This document shows positions 33,420 to 40,986 of a DNA stretch of 64,000 bases, piece after piece. A program made the position numbers and the translations under genes. A model generated the notes under the pieces. It was given only the letters and a program-made list of their open reading frames with translations. It had not been told where the DNA came from and searched no databases. The stretch spans positions 1 to 64,000 of the forward strand of contig CANDBG010000006.1 in assembly GCA_947382875.1 (NCBI GenBank), written 5' to 3'. Positions within the stretch are counted from its first letter, which is position 1, and the number at the start of each line of letters is the position of its first letter. This stretch comes from an uncultured Oscillibacter sp. (lineage in GTDB: Bacteria > Bacillota > Clostridia > Oscillospirales > Oscillospiraceae).

Positions 33420-33504
33420 CCTACTTTTTCTCTCGAGAAAAAGTAGGTCTCTCGGGAAAAAGTAGGTCTCTCGGGAAAAAGTAGGTTTCTCGAGAAAAGC
33501 AGGT
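33420..33504. repeat. 19-bp tandem repeats and hairpin between pstB and phoU
   Basis: Three full copies of a 19-bp unit of the type CTCTCGRGAAAAAGTAGGT lie head to tail at 33430-33448, 33449-33467 and 33468-33486. A degenerate copy (33487-33504) reaches the pstB stop. An inverted piece CCTACTTTTTC (33420-33430) pairs with GAAAAAGTAGG (33437-33447). The repeats can form alternative hairpins in the pstB-phoU message and may be expanded from one palindromic unit. Confidence 0.75.
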
Positions 33505-34253
33505 TAGCCATAGCGGCCGGTGATATATTCTTCGGTGCGTTTGTCGGAGGGCGTGGAGAAAAGCCGCTCGGTTTTTCCGAATTCTACCAGCTCACCCAGC
33601 AGAAAAAACGCAGTGTTGTCTGAAATACGCGCCGCCTGCTGCATATTGTGCGTTACCATCACCACCGTATAATTTGCTTTCAGTTCTACGGCCAAATCTT
33701 CAATTCGGGACGCAGAAATCGGGTCTAAGGCGCTGGTGGCCTCGTCCATGAGCAGTACTTCCGGCTCCACCGCCAACGCCCGGGCGATGCAAAGTCGCTG
33801 CTGCTGTCCGCCGGAAAGCCCCAGAGCGCTTTTTTTCAAACGGTCCTTCACCTCGTCCCAAATAGCCGCCGCACGAAGGGAACCTTCAACAATTTCATCC
33901 AGACGCGCTTTCTCTCGGTTCCCGTGGACCCGCGGGCCATAGGCCACATTGTCATAAATGCTCATCGGAAACGGGTTTGCCTTTTGGAAAACCATACCAA
34001 TTCGTTTCCGCAGCCAGGTAGGGTCCATATGATAAATATCTTCCCCCCGATAGCGCACCTGCCCTGCCACGCGGACAATGGGCGTCAGGTCGTTCATACG
34101 GTTCAGGGTCCGGAGAAAAGTGGACTTTCCGCAGCCGGAGGGACCGATTAAAGCGGTGATCTCATGTTCCGGCAGGTTGACCGTGACGCCTCGAAGGGCC
34201 TGGTTTTGTCCGTACCACAAATCCAAATGATCAGCTTCCAAAATCGCGGCCAC
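33504..34253 (-). CDS. pstB: Phosphate ABC transporter ATP-binding protein PstB
   Basis: The 249-residue ABC ATPase has Walker A (GPSGCGKST), a PstB-typical segment ([11 protein letters not shown]), the signature [15 protein letters not shown] and Walker [14 protein letters not shown], followed by the H-loop VTHNMQQA. It powers phosphate import through PstA/PstC. Translation starts at a GTG (34253) with a GGAGG further upstream, 12 bases after pstA. The gene's stop lies inside the degenerate end of a tandem repeat. Confidence 0.96.
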   Translation of the reverse strand: MAAILEADHLDLWYGQNQALRGVTVNLPEHEITALIGPSGCGKSTFLRTLNRMNDLTPIVRVAGQVRYRGEDIYHMDPTWLRKRIGMVFQKANPFPMSIYDNVAYGPRVHGNREKARLDEIVEGSLRAAAIWDEVKDRLKKSALGLSGGQQQRLCIARALAVEPEVLLMDEATSALDPISASRIEDLAVELKANYTVVMVTHNMQQAARISDNTAFFLLGELVEFGKTERLFSTPSDKRTEEYITGRYG

Positions 34254-34265
34254 GTCTCCGCCTCC

Positions 34266-35120
34266 TTATCGTGATCGTTTCCATTTTCGGCCCGCCAGCT
34301 TTGCCAGAAGATTCAGCCCCAAGGTCAGCAGCGCTAAAATTGCGGCGATGGCAAAAGCGGCGTCGGTATCGCCCCGTTCATTGGCGTAAAGGTACAGCGC
34401 AACGCTCAGGGTGGCGGAAGAATTGGTAAGGGATTCCCACCAGCCATAAAGAACGGTTCCAAAACCGGCAGTAAAGAGCAGGGCGGCGCTCTCGCCTACG
34501 ATGCGTCCCACCGCCAGAATACAGCCCGTCAGGATTCCGTCGGCGGCGCTTGGCAGAACAACGGTGCGTATGGCGTACCATTTTCCCGCGCCCAGGGCCA
34601 TAGCGCCTTCTCGGTAAGCGCGCGGAACGGTTTTCAGACTTTCTTGAGTGGTGCGAATGATCGTGGGTAAAATCAGGATGGTCAGCGTAAGGCTTCCGGC
34701 CAGGACGCCCGTGCCGAACCCCAGCAGCTGTACAAAAAACAACATTCCCGCCAGTCCGAACAAAATCGACGGCACACCCGCCAGAATTTCGGCGGCGAAT
34801 TCCACCCAGACCGAAAAACGGTTTCCCTGCGCATATTCCGTCAGATAGACCGCCGCGCCAACACCCAGGGGTAAAACCAGAAGCAGCGTTGTCAAAATGA
34901 TATAAAGCGTACTGGCGATGTGCGGCAGGAGTCCCGCCGTGCCTTGCAGCATACTGGGTTCTCTGGTGAGAAACGCCCAGGAAACGTAAGGCAGCCCACG
35001 CCAGAGCAGGCAGCCCGTCAGGAAAAAGAGCAGAACGCATACCAGAATCCCACTGGCCGTCAGGAGGATTCGTAGGAACAAATCCCGCCGTTTCCGGGCA
35101 GGCGACAGGGTTTTATCCAT
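34266..35120 (-). CDS. pstA: Phosphate ABC transporter permease PstA
   Basis: This 284-residue membrane protein has about six helices and the permease EAA-type loop (SLKTVPRAYREGAMALGAGK). The N-terminal region WAFLTREPSMLQGTAGLLPH is typical of PstA. It forms the channel with PstC. The start overlaps pstC by 8 bases, so translation is coupled. Confidence 0.94.
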   Translation of the reverse strand: MDKTLSPARKRRDLFLRILLTASGILVCVLLFFLTGCLLWRGLPYVSWAFLTREPSMLQGTAGLLPHIASTLYIILTTLLLVLPLGVGAAVYLTEYAQGNRFSVWVEFAAEILAGVPSILFGLAGMLFFVQLLGFGTGVLAGSLTLTILILPTIIRTTQESLKTVPRAYREGAMALGAGKWYAIRTVVLPSAADGILTGCILAVGRIVGESAALLFTAGFGTVLYGWWESLTNSSATLSVALYLYANERGDTDAAFAIAAILALLTLGLNLLAKLAGRKWKRSR

Positions 35121-36009
35121 GCTTTCCCTCCTTTTTCACGAAGAAATGAAGCAAGACATTAATACACATAATAAACAAAAACAGCACCAGTCCAATGGAG
35201 TATAATGCCATTTGATGCAGACTTCCGGCAGCGGCGTAGGACATTTCTGACGCAATGGCCGTCGTGAGAAACCGGACCGGCGCAAATAAGCTTCCGGGCA
35301 AATTCGGCACGTTGCCCGAAACCATAATAATTGCCATCGCCTCACCAATGGCGCGTCCCGCGCCCAGAACCACCGACGCCGCAATTCCGCTGCGGGCGGC
35401 GGGGAACGTAACAAAGTACAGCGTTTCCATCCAGGTAGCGCCCAGCGCCAGAGACGCCTCTTCATATTCCCGCGGTACGGCGGCCAGCGCCATTTCCGCC
35501 ACACTGACAACCGAGGGTAAAATCATGATCGATAACACGATAATCGCCGCCAGCAAGCTCGCGCCGGAGGCCAGTCCAAACGCCCGCTGAATCGCCGGAA
35601 CCAGAACGATCATTCCCACCAGGCCATAGACAATCGAGGGAATTCCCGCCAGCAGCTCCACCGCTGTCCGGATGACCGCCGCCAGACGGGGCGGCGCGGC
35701 TTTGGCCAGGAACAACGCCGCCAGCAGTCCTGCGGGAACCCCCAGCAGCACCGCTCCGGCGGTTCCCGCAACGGACGTCAGCAAAAACGGCAGAATCCCA
35801 AACCGTTCCTGTTTCGGAGACCATACGCTGTCGGTCAAAAAGTTCCACAGTCCGATTTCACCTATGGCGGGCAGACCGGACACAATTAAATAAAGGCTGA
35901 TTCCCAGCACAAACGCAACGGCCGCCATGCCGCAGAGGAAAAAGAAAAGCGACATTGCCCGTTCCATCGCCCTGCGCCGCCGCCGCACAACTTCACGCAA
36001 ATCCGACAT
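35113..36009 (-). CDS. pstC: Phosphate ABC transporter permease PstC
   Basis: The 298-residue membrane protein has about six helices. The segment WNFLTDSVWSPKQERFGILP and the loop EMALAAVPREYEEASLALGA are characteristic of PstC. The ATG at 36009 (MSDLREVV) is chosen because GGGAGG lies 8 bases upstream; an ATG six bases earlier lies too close to that site, and longer frames would run into pstS. It follows pstS by 16 bases and overlaps pstA. Confidence 0.94.
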   Translation of the reverse strand: MSDLREVVRRRRRAMERAMSLFFFLCGMAAVAFVLGISLYLIVSGLPAIGEIGLWNFLTDSVWSPKQERFGILPFLLTSVAGTAGAVLLGVPAGLLAALFLAKAAPPRLAAVIRTAVELLAGIPSIVYGLVGMIVLVPAIQRAFGLASGASLLAAIIVLSIMILPSVVSVAEMALAAVPREYEEASLALGATWMETLYFVTFPAARSGIAASVVLGAGRAIGEAMAIIMVSGNVPNLPGSLFAPVRFLTTAIASEMSYAAAGSLHQMALYSIGLVLFLFIMCINVLLHFFVKKEGKHG

Positions 36010-36025
36010 TTGCATCGCCTCCCAG

Positions 36026-36841
36026 TTATTGTCCCGCAGTTGGAATTGCTCCCGCCTGCCGAATATATTCTGCCGCCTGCGGGGACGCCGCCCAATCAAA
36101 AAACGCCTGTGCGCGGTCGTTCAGCGTTCCACGCGTCACGAACACAAAGGGCCGCTGAAGCGCATACGTACCGTTCAAAATGGCTGCTTCCGTACAGGCA
36201 ACGCCGTCGATGGTCAAAATCCGAATCCCGCCGCGGCCTTCCACCGATGCCAGTGAGGCATATCCGATGGCCTGGGGGTTGTTTCGGACAGCCTCCAGCA
36301 CTGCGCCGGTCGCGGTCAGTTCCTGGGCCAGAATGCACGCGTCTTCCGTACCAGTGGCCGACTCAAAGCCGTCTCGTGTGCCGGAACCGGATTCCCGTCC
36401 GATACAGGCCACAGGACCACTCCGGCCGCCGGCTTCGGACCAGTCGGCGAGGCTTCCGGTGTACAGGCCCGCAAGCTGTTCAACCGTAAGGCTTTCTACG
36501 GGGTTGCAGTCGTTCACGAGAACGGCAATGCCGTCCAGGGCAATCACAAATGGAACTAAGCCGGCAGCTTCCTCCTGGGGCGCGAGACTCCGCGACGCAA
36601 GGGCAATGTCGCATACGCCGTTTTGCAGGGCTTCCAGTCCTGCGCCGGTACCGGTGGGGTCGTAGACGATTTTTATTTCAGGATGATCCAGCATATAGCG
36701 TTCCGCCAGTGTCAGGATAACCCGTTCCACCGATGTGGAGCCGTTGACGGAAACCGTCTGCCCGGCACTGCCGGAATCGCCGCCGCAAGCGCAGACCAGC
36801 GACAGAAGCGCCGCGAACAGCAGCGCCGTCATACGTTTCAT
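36026..36841 (-). CDS. pstS: Phosphate-binding lipoprotein PstS
   Basis: The 271-residue protein begins with a lipoprotein signal (MKRMTALLFAALLSLVCAC, lipid cysteine at 19). It has the phosphate-binding-protein pattern: VNGSTSVERVILTLAERY, YDPTGTGAGLEALQNGVCD, GRESGSGTRDGFES and AIGYASLASVEG. It is the outside receptor of the Pst importer and the first gene of the leftward pstSCAB-phoU cluster. The upstream region shows no clear pho box that I can recognise. Confidence 0.93.
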   Translation of the reverse strand: MKRMTALLFAALLSLVCACGGDSGSAGQTVSVNGSTSVERVILTLAERYMLDHPEIKIVYDPTGTGAGLEALQNGVCDIALASRSLAPQEEAAGLVPFVIALDGIAVLVNDCNPVESLTVEQLAGLYTGSLADWSEAGGRSGPVACIGRESGSGTRDGFESATGTEDACILAQELTATGAVLEAVRNNPQAIGYASLASVEGRGGIRILTIDGVACTEAAILNGTYALQRPFVFVTRGTLNDRAQAFFDWAASPQAAEYIRQAGAIPTAGQ

Positions 36842-37107
36842 CGGGAATCCCCCCTTTCCGCGATTTGACGAACTTAGTATGTGTCCTTTTCCGAAAAAAA
36901 TCCCTGGGCAAGAAAAAGACGGCGTTCAACGCGGCTCTTGTGATTTTCCTGGAATTGTGCTATTGCATGGCAAACAAAAAGAAAAATCGGTTTAAATGGT
37001 CGAATTTATGGAATCTCTGGTATTTTTCTTTGAATTTACAGCAATGTCCATGCAACTTTCCGCCGCTCGGCGCATAGACTGACCAACAGTCTCAAATGCA
37101 AAGGAGG
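36842..37107. other. Region without a confident gene, upstream of pstS and of the small ORF
   Basis: This stretch is part of a 407-base gap between divergently arranged pstS and the aminotransferase gene at 37249. It is more A/T rich than its flanks. It should hold the pst promoter (leftward), but I see no clear -35/-10 pair. A rightward frame from 36967 encodes 36 residues with three Trp in KWSNLWNLWYF, yet it has no ribosome site, so I do not call it a gene. Confidence 0.4.
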
Positions 37108-37179
37108 ATGGGCGTGGGCGGAATTGGCGATATCGACGACCTGATTTTTCAAGACTGCTGGATTCCCAGCGACCGCTGA
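37108..37179 (+). CDS. Possible 23-residue small ORF
   Basis: ATG at 37108 directly abuts AAGGAGG, which is too close. A GTG at 37114 in the same frame is 6 bases from it and would give 21 residues. The encoded peptide reads roughly (M)GGIGDIDDLIFQDCWIPSDR and ends just before a hairpin. It may be a leader peptide or a small protein. It is acidic with one Cys-Trp pair. I do not recognise it. Confidence 0.3.
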   Translation: MGVGGIGDIDDLIFQDCWIPSDR

Positions 37180-37185
37180 CCCTCA

Positions 37186-37207
37186 GGACGCCGCGTTTGC
37201 GGCGTCC
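37186..37207 (+). terminator. Hairpin before the aminotransferase gene
   Basis: GGACGCCGC and GCGGCGTCC form a 9-bp stem around GTTT. Only a weak T run (GGGTTTTCC) follows after 8 bases. It may be a terminator of the small ORF transcript or an attenuator for the next gene. Confidence 0.5.
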
Positions 37208-37248
37208 ACCCGCGGGTTTTCCCGCTGTAATAAGGAGTACGCCTGTCT

Positions 37249-38385
37249 ATGGAATTGATTTTCAATCATGCGCTGCAAAATGTATCGCTTTCCGGCATCC
37301 GGCGTTTTGCGGCCCTCGTCCGAAACACGCCGGGCGCATGTTCGCTGACCATCGGCGAACCGGATCAGAATACGCCCGAGGCAGTCAAAAATGCCGCCAA
37401 GGCCGCGCTGGACGCCAATCTGACGCATTATCCTCCAAACAACGGTTTTCCGGAACTTTTGGAGGCTATTTCCAAATTTGAAGAACGGGTTCACGGCCTG
37501 CGCTACACCCCGGACGAGATCATTCTCACCATCGGCGCAACAGAGGGTTTGTTCATTGCCCTTTCAAGCATCCTGAACCCCGGAAACGAAGTGATTATTC
37601 CGACGCCGGCGTTCGGCCTCTATGAAGTGATCACCCGGCTTTGCCGCGGTGTGCCGGTGACGCTGCCGACGGAGAGAGATCGTTTCCAAATCAACCCGGA
37701 ACACTTGCAGGCCCTCATTACGCCAAGAACAAAAGCGCTGGTGCTGAACTCTCCGAACAACCCCACAGGCTGCGTTTACACCTGTGAAACCCTGGACGCC
37801 ATATATGACATTCTCCGCAGCAAACCGATTTTCGTTTTATGCGACAATGTATATCAGACGTTGATTTATACGAATAGTTATCGAAATTTTGCCGAATATG
37901 CTGAAATGCGGGACAGGATCATCGTTATCCAGAGCTTTTCCAAGCCCTACGCCATGACCGGCTGGCGGGTTGGCTGCTGCCTCGCGGATGCGCCGGTCAA
38001 ACAGCGGATGCAGGTGTTTCATCAATATGCCGTTGTGTCGGCGCCTGCATTCGTCCAGCCTGCGTGTATGACAGCCCTGGAAACCGATCCCGCTCCTGTC
38101 GTCCGCCTTTACCGCAAACGACGGGATTTTGTTTTCCGGCGGCTGCAGAACATGGGCCTGGAAGTCCAGAAGCCCGACGGAGCTTTTTATATGTTCCTTC
38201 CAATCCCGGACTGCGGTCTGGACTCCCGGACTTTCTGCGAGAAAATGCTGGCAGAAGGCTTGGTCGGTCTGATTCCCGGCATATACTTCGGTACGGAAGG
38301 GTATATGCGCCTGTCTTACTGTTGCTCCGACGAGGAGCTATCGGAGGGCCTGGACCGGATGGAACGTTTCCTGAAAACGCTGTAA
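37249..38385 (+). CDS. Class I/II aminotransferase (aspartate/aromatic aminotransferase-like)
   Basis: This 378-residue PLP enzyme has the fold type I motifs: ITIGATEGLFIALSSILNPG for cofactor binding, LNSPNNPTGCVY, and the PLP lysine in SFSKPYAMTGWRVG near residue 230. A C-terminal arginine in MRLSYCC binds the substrate carboxylate. It fits the PatA/AspB-like group of cytosolic transaminases. The exact substrate is not clear. The ATG has an AAGGAG site 11 bases upstream. Confidence 0.9.
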   Translation: MELIFNHALQNVSLSGIRRFAALVRNTPGACSLTIGEPDQNTPEAVKNAAKAALDANLTHYPPNNGFPELLEAISKFEERVHGLRYTPDEIILTIGATEGLFIALSSILNPGNEVIIPTPAFGLYEVITRLCRGVPVTLPTERDRFQINPEHLQALITPRTKALVLNSPNNPTGCVYTCETLDAIYDILRSKPIFVLCDNVYQTLIYTNSYRNFAEYAEMRDRIIVIQSFSKPYAMTGWRVGCCLADAPVKQRMQVFHQYAVVSAPAFVQPACMTALETDPAPVVRLYRKRRDFVFRRLQNMGLEVQKPDGAFYMFLPIPDCGLDSRTFCEKMLAEGLVGLIPGIYFGTEGYMRLSYCCSDEELSEGLDRMERFLKTL

Positions 38386-38389
38386 GCTC

Positions 38390-38418
38390 TGGACATCTGG
38401 AAAAAAATGTGCTAAACT
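38390..38418 (+). promoter_or_regulatory. Promoter for the Bax-inhibitor-1 gene
   Basis: TGGACA (38390-38395) and TAAACT (38413-38418) are 17 bases apart, directly after the aminotransferase stop. A CCGGCG/CGCCGG hairpin lies between it and the AAGGAGG ribosome site. Confidence 0.55.
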
Positions 38419-38465
38419 AAAAGAATCACCGGCGGACACCGCCGGAATGCAAGGAGGTCTCTATT

Positions 38466-39152
38466 ATGTGGGAAAACGATCTTGAATTACAAGAATCTCT
38501 CAGCTCGTACACCGCGAAAACCTTTACCTGGATGTTCCTGGGACTGCTGGCGACGTTCGCCGTGGCCGCCGGAGGCTATGTGAGCGGGGCCATTGTCTAC
38601 GTATTTATGATTCCCTACTTCCATATTATCCTGCTGGTTGCGGAGCTGGCGGTGGTGCTCATCCTTTCCGCCCGCTTACAGCATATGCAGCCGGGAACGG
38701 CGCGGGTCCTGTTCTTTGCCTACGCGATTTTGAACGGGATTGTCTTTTCGGCATATTTCCTGATTTTCAGCATGACCAGTCTGGTGCTGGTTTTTGCCAT
38801 GACGGCGGTTTATTTCGGCGGTATGGCTCTTTATGGGCACTTCACACATACCGACCTCTCCCGTCTGCGTCCGATTCTGATCGGAGGTCTGATTTTCCTG
38901 ATCGTCTTTGGCGTATTGTCCCTGTTCCTGCCGCTGGGAATGCTGGACCGGGTGGTTTGTCTGATTGGCATTGCAGTCTTTATGGCCTTCACCGCCTATG
39001 ACACCCAGAAAATCCGGGCTTATTACCAGGCGTACCAGGGAGACCAGGCCATGTTGGAACGGGCTTCCATTTTCTCCGCCCTCCAGCTTTACCTGGACTT
39101 CATCAACCTGTTCCTCTATCTGCTCCGCTTCCTGGGCAAAAGCAAACGCTGA
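38466..39152 (+). CDS. Bax inhibitor-1/YccA-family membrane protein
   Basis: The 228-residue protein has seven hydrophobic helices and the family pattern: SLSSYTAKTFTWMFLGLL at the N-terminus, AILNGIVFSAYFL in the middle and FTAYDTQKIRAYYQ near the end. BI-1/YccA/YetJ proteins are pH-sensitive calcium leak channels or protease modulators in the cytoplasmic membrane. An AAGGAGG site lies 9 bases before the start. It has its own promoter and is not evidently tied to its neighbours. Confidence 0.92.
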   Translation: MWENDLELQESLSSYTAKTFTWMFLGLLATFAVAAGGYVSGAIVYVFMIPYFHIILLVAELAVVLILSARLQHMQPGTARVLFFAYAILNGIVFSAYFLIFSMTSLVLVFAMTAVYFGGMALYGHFTHTDLSRLRPILIGGLIFLIVFGVLSLFLPLGMLDRVVCLIGIAVFMAFTAYDTQKIRAYYQAYQGDQAMLERASIFSALQLYLDFINLFLYLLRFLGKSKR

Positions 39153-39208
39153 ACCTGTAAAACGGACGGTTTCCATTCCTGCCCTCTCCAAAAGCCCCTG
39201 GAAACACG

Positions 39209-39236
39209 TTGACAAAAGGCTCGGGTATGTTACAAT
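39209..39236 (+). promoter_or_regulatory. Strong promoter for the aminotransferase-Dabb pair
   Basis: A consensus TTGACA (39209-39214), a 16-base spacer and TACAAT (39231-39236) lie 75 bases before the gene at 39311. Confidence 0.8.
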
Positions 39237-39310
39237 ATAGGCGTACTTGAGGAAAAAACAAAGAAAATGATATTGATTCGGTATGCTTTTGCATACAGGA
39301 GGGAGACAGG

Positions 39311-40519
39311 ATGAAATTTTCCAAGCACATTGAGGCGTGTTCTCTATCCCCCATTCGCAAGTTTCACCCCTGCATGGTTGCGGCGCAGGCTCGCGGGATT
39401 CATGTGCATCACCTGAACATCGGTCAGCCCGATGTTCCTACCCCCAGGGCGTTTTTCGACGCCGTGCGCAATTTTCAGAGCGATGTCCTGGCCTACGCGC
39501 CGTCTCCGGGCGTGGAGACGCTTCTGGAAGCCATGCGGGATTATTACCGAACTATCGGCGTGTCCCTTTCCGTGGACGACATTCTCGTTACCGTAGGCGG
39601 CAGCGAGGCGCTGCAAGCGGTTATGGCCTGCATTTTGGAGGAAGGCGATGAAATTCTGGTTCCGGAGCCTTTCTACCCGAATTACACAACTTTTATCAAC
39701 CTTTCCGGCGGACGAATCCGCCCGATTCCCGCCAGTCCGGAAACGGGGTATCATTACGCGTCGCGGGAAACCATCGAGCCGCTGATAAACGAACATACCC
39801 GCGCAATTCTCGTCACCAACCCGGGCAACCCCACCGGCGTTGTCCTGACGGACGACGAAAAGCGGACGCTGGTGGAGATCGCGCAGGAGCATAATCTGTT
39901 TCTCGTCAGCGACGAGGTATACCGGGAAATTATTTACAGCGGTGAAGCGCTCAGTTCTATGCTGGAGTTTGAAGATGCAGCGGAAAACATTGTGGTAATT
40001 GATTCGATTTCCAAACGGTTTTCTTCCTGCGGCGCACGGGTGGGCGCACTGCTTTCACGAAATCAGCAGTTGATTTCCCACGCCTTGAAGATTTGTCAGG
40101 GGCGGCTCTGCGCCGCAACGCTGGACCAAATGGGCGCTGCTGCGCTCTATCAGTCCATGACGCCGGAATACTGCACGGAAGTTCGTGAGGAATACCGCCG
40201 CCGCCGGGATGTGGTAGTCGAGAGCCTGTCGAAGCTCCCCGGCGTGCGTTTCCGGTCTCCAGAGGGCGCGTTCTATCTCATGGTGACGCTGCCCGTCGAC
40301 GACGCCGACAAGCTGCAATACTTCCTTTTGGATGAGTTCGAGGACAACGGCGAGACGGTCATGTATGCGCCCGGCGAAGGCTTTTATGCAACGCCCAACC
40401 ATGGCCGCAGTGAAATTCGCATTGCATACGTCACCAACCCCGACGACCTGCGTCGTTCCATCGAACTGCTGGGGTTGGGAATTGCGGCATACAATCAGAA
40501 ACAGGAGGCCAGTCAATGA
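39311..40519 (+). CDS. Class I/II pyridoxal-phosphate aminotransferase
   Basis: The 402-residue enzyme has the type I transaminase motifs: HLNIGQPDVPTPRAFFDAV, VTVGGSEALQAVMACILEEG, LVTNPGNPTGVVL and the PLP lysine in DSISKRFSSCGARVGAL near residue 235. It resembles bacterial AspB-like aspartate/aromatic transaminases but its substrate cannot be told. The gene has its own strong promoter and GGAGG site. It overlaps the following Dabb gene by ATGA. Confidence 0.9.
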   Translation: MKFSKHIEACSLSPIRKFHPCMVAAQARGIHVHHLNIGQPDVPTPRAFFDAVRNFQSDVLAYAPSPGVETLLEAMRDYYRTIGVSLSVDDILVTVGGSEALQAVMACILEEGDEILVPEPFYPNYTTFINLSGGRIRPIPASPETGYHYASRETIEPLINEHTRAILVTNPGNPTGVVLTDDEKRTLVEIAQEHNLFLVSDEVYREIIYSGEALSSMLEFEDAAENIVVIDSISKRFSSCGARVGALLSRNQQLISHALKICQGRLCAATLDQMGAAALYQSMTPEYCTEVREEYRRRRDVVVESLSKLPGVRFRSPEGAFYLMVTLPVDDADKLQYFLLDEFEDNGETVMYAPGEGFYATPNHGRSEIRIAYVTNPDDLRRSIELLGLGIAAYNQKQEASQ

Positions 40520-40797
40520 TTCGTCATATTGTGATGTGGAAGTTTCGTCCCGGCACAGAGGCTGAACAAACCCGGTTTCTGGACGGCCTGCGGGGGCTGC
40601 AAGGCGTGATTCCGCAGCTTTTGCGCAGCGAGGTTGCCGTCAGCGTCGGGAACGACAATTACGACGCGGTATGCATCTGCGAGTTCGAGAGTCTGGAAAC
40701 GTTGGAGGCTTACAAAAAAGACCCGCGGCATCAGGCGGTATCCGCACTCTGCAAGTCGATCCGGACGGACCGGGTGGCGGTCGACTACGAATTCTGA
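40516..40797 (+). CDS. Dabb (stress-responsive alpha/beta-barrel) domain protein
   Basis: This 93-residue protein is a single Dabb domain: MIRHIVMWKFRPGTEAEQ at the start, YDAVCICEFESLETLEAY and KDPRHQAV later. Dabb proteins are small dimeric barrels related to antibiotic-synthesis monooxygenases and to stress proteins; most bacterial ones have no known reaction. The ATG overlaps the aminotransferase stop (ATGA), so the two are translationally coupled. Confidence 0.9.
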   Translation: MIRHIVMWKFRPGTEAEQTRFLDGLRGLQGVIPQLLRSEVAVSVGNDNYDAVCICEFESLETLEAYKKDPRHQAVSALCKSIRTDRVAVDYEF

Positions 40798-40896
40798 GCG
40801 CGGCAAAACCTTGATTTGCATTAAGAAACGGCACAGCTTACGGCTGCGTCGTTTCTTTTTCTGTCCGGAAAGAAAACAGGAAATTTCCAAAAACCA

Positions 40897-40925
40897 TTGA
40901 CAAATCCGACAAAGGCGGGTATCAT
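40897..40925 (+). promoter_or_regulatory. Promoter of the EIIC-like gene
   Basis: TTGACA (40897-40902) and TATCAT (40920-40925) are exactly 17 bases apart, 61 bases before the ATG at 40987. Confidence 0.85.
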
Positions 40926-40933
40926 TAGCAGCG

Positions 40934-40951
40934 CAGGTGTCAAGACACCTG
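40934..40951. promoter_or_regulatory. Probable operator dyad downstream of the EIIC promoter
   Basis: CAGGTGTC-AA-GACACCTG is a perfect 8-2-8 inverted repeat beginning 8 bases after the -10 box, so it overlaps the likely transcription start. A further half-site (ACAGGTG) lies around 40974-40980, at the ribosome site. The 2-base loop makes a DNA operator more likely than an RNA hairpin. Confidence 0.65.
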
Positions 40952-40986
40952 TAAAATACATATTATTAAAGAAACAGGTGCTTCCA

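Noticed and set aside
33430..33504. Short tandem repeats considered as a CRISPR array
   Set aside because: Units of 19 bp lie head to tail with no spacers and no cas genes, so this is a simple tandem repeat.
36951..36970. TGG...TTGCA pattern resembling a sigma-54 promoter
   Set aside because: The spacing between the GG and GC elements is two bases too long, and no activator gene or enhancer-like site is near.
36967..37077. Trp-rich 36-codon frame (KWSNLWNLWYF)
   Set aside because: No ribosome site precedes the ATG and the region is AT-rich intergenic DNA; a Trp leader peptide was considered, but no trp genes or attenuator follow.
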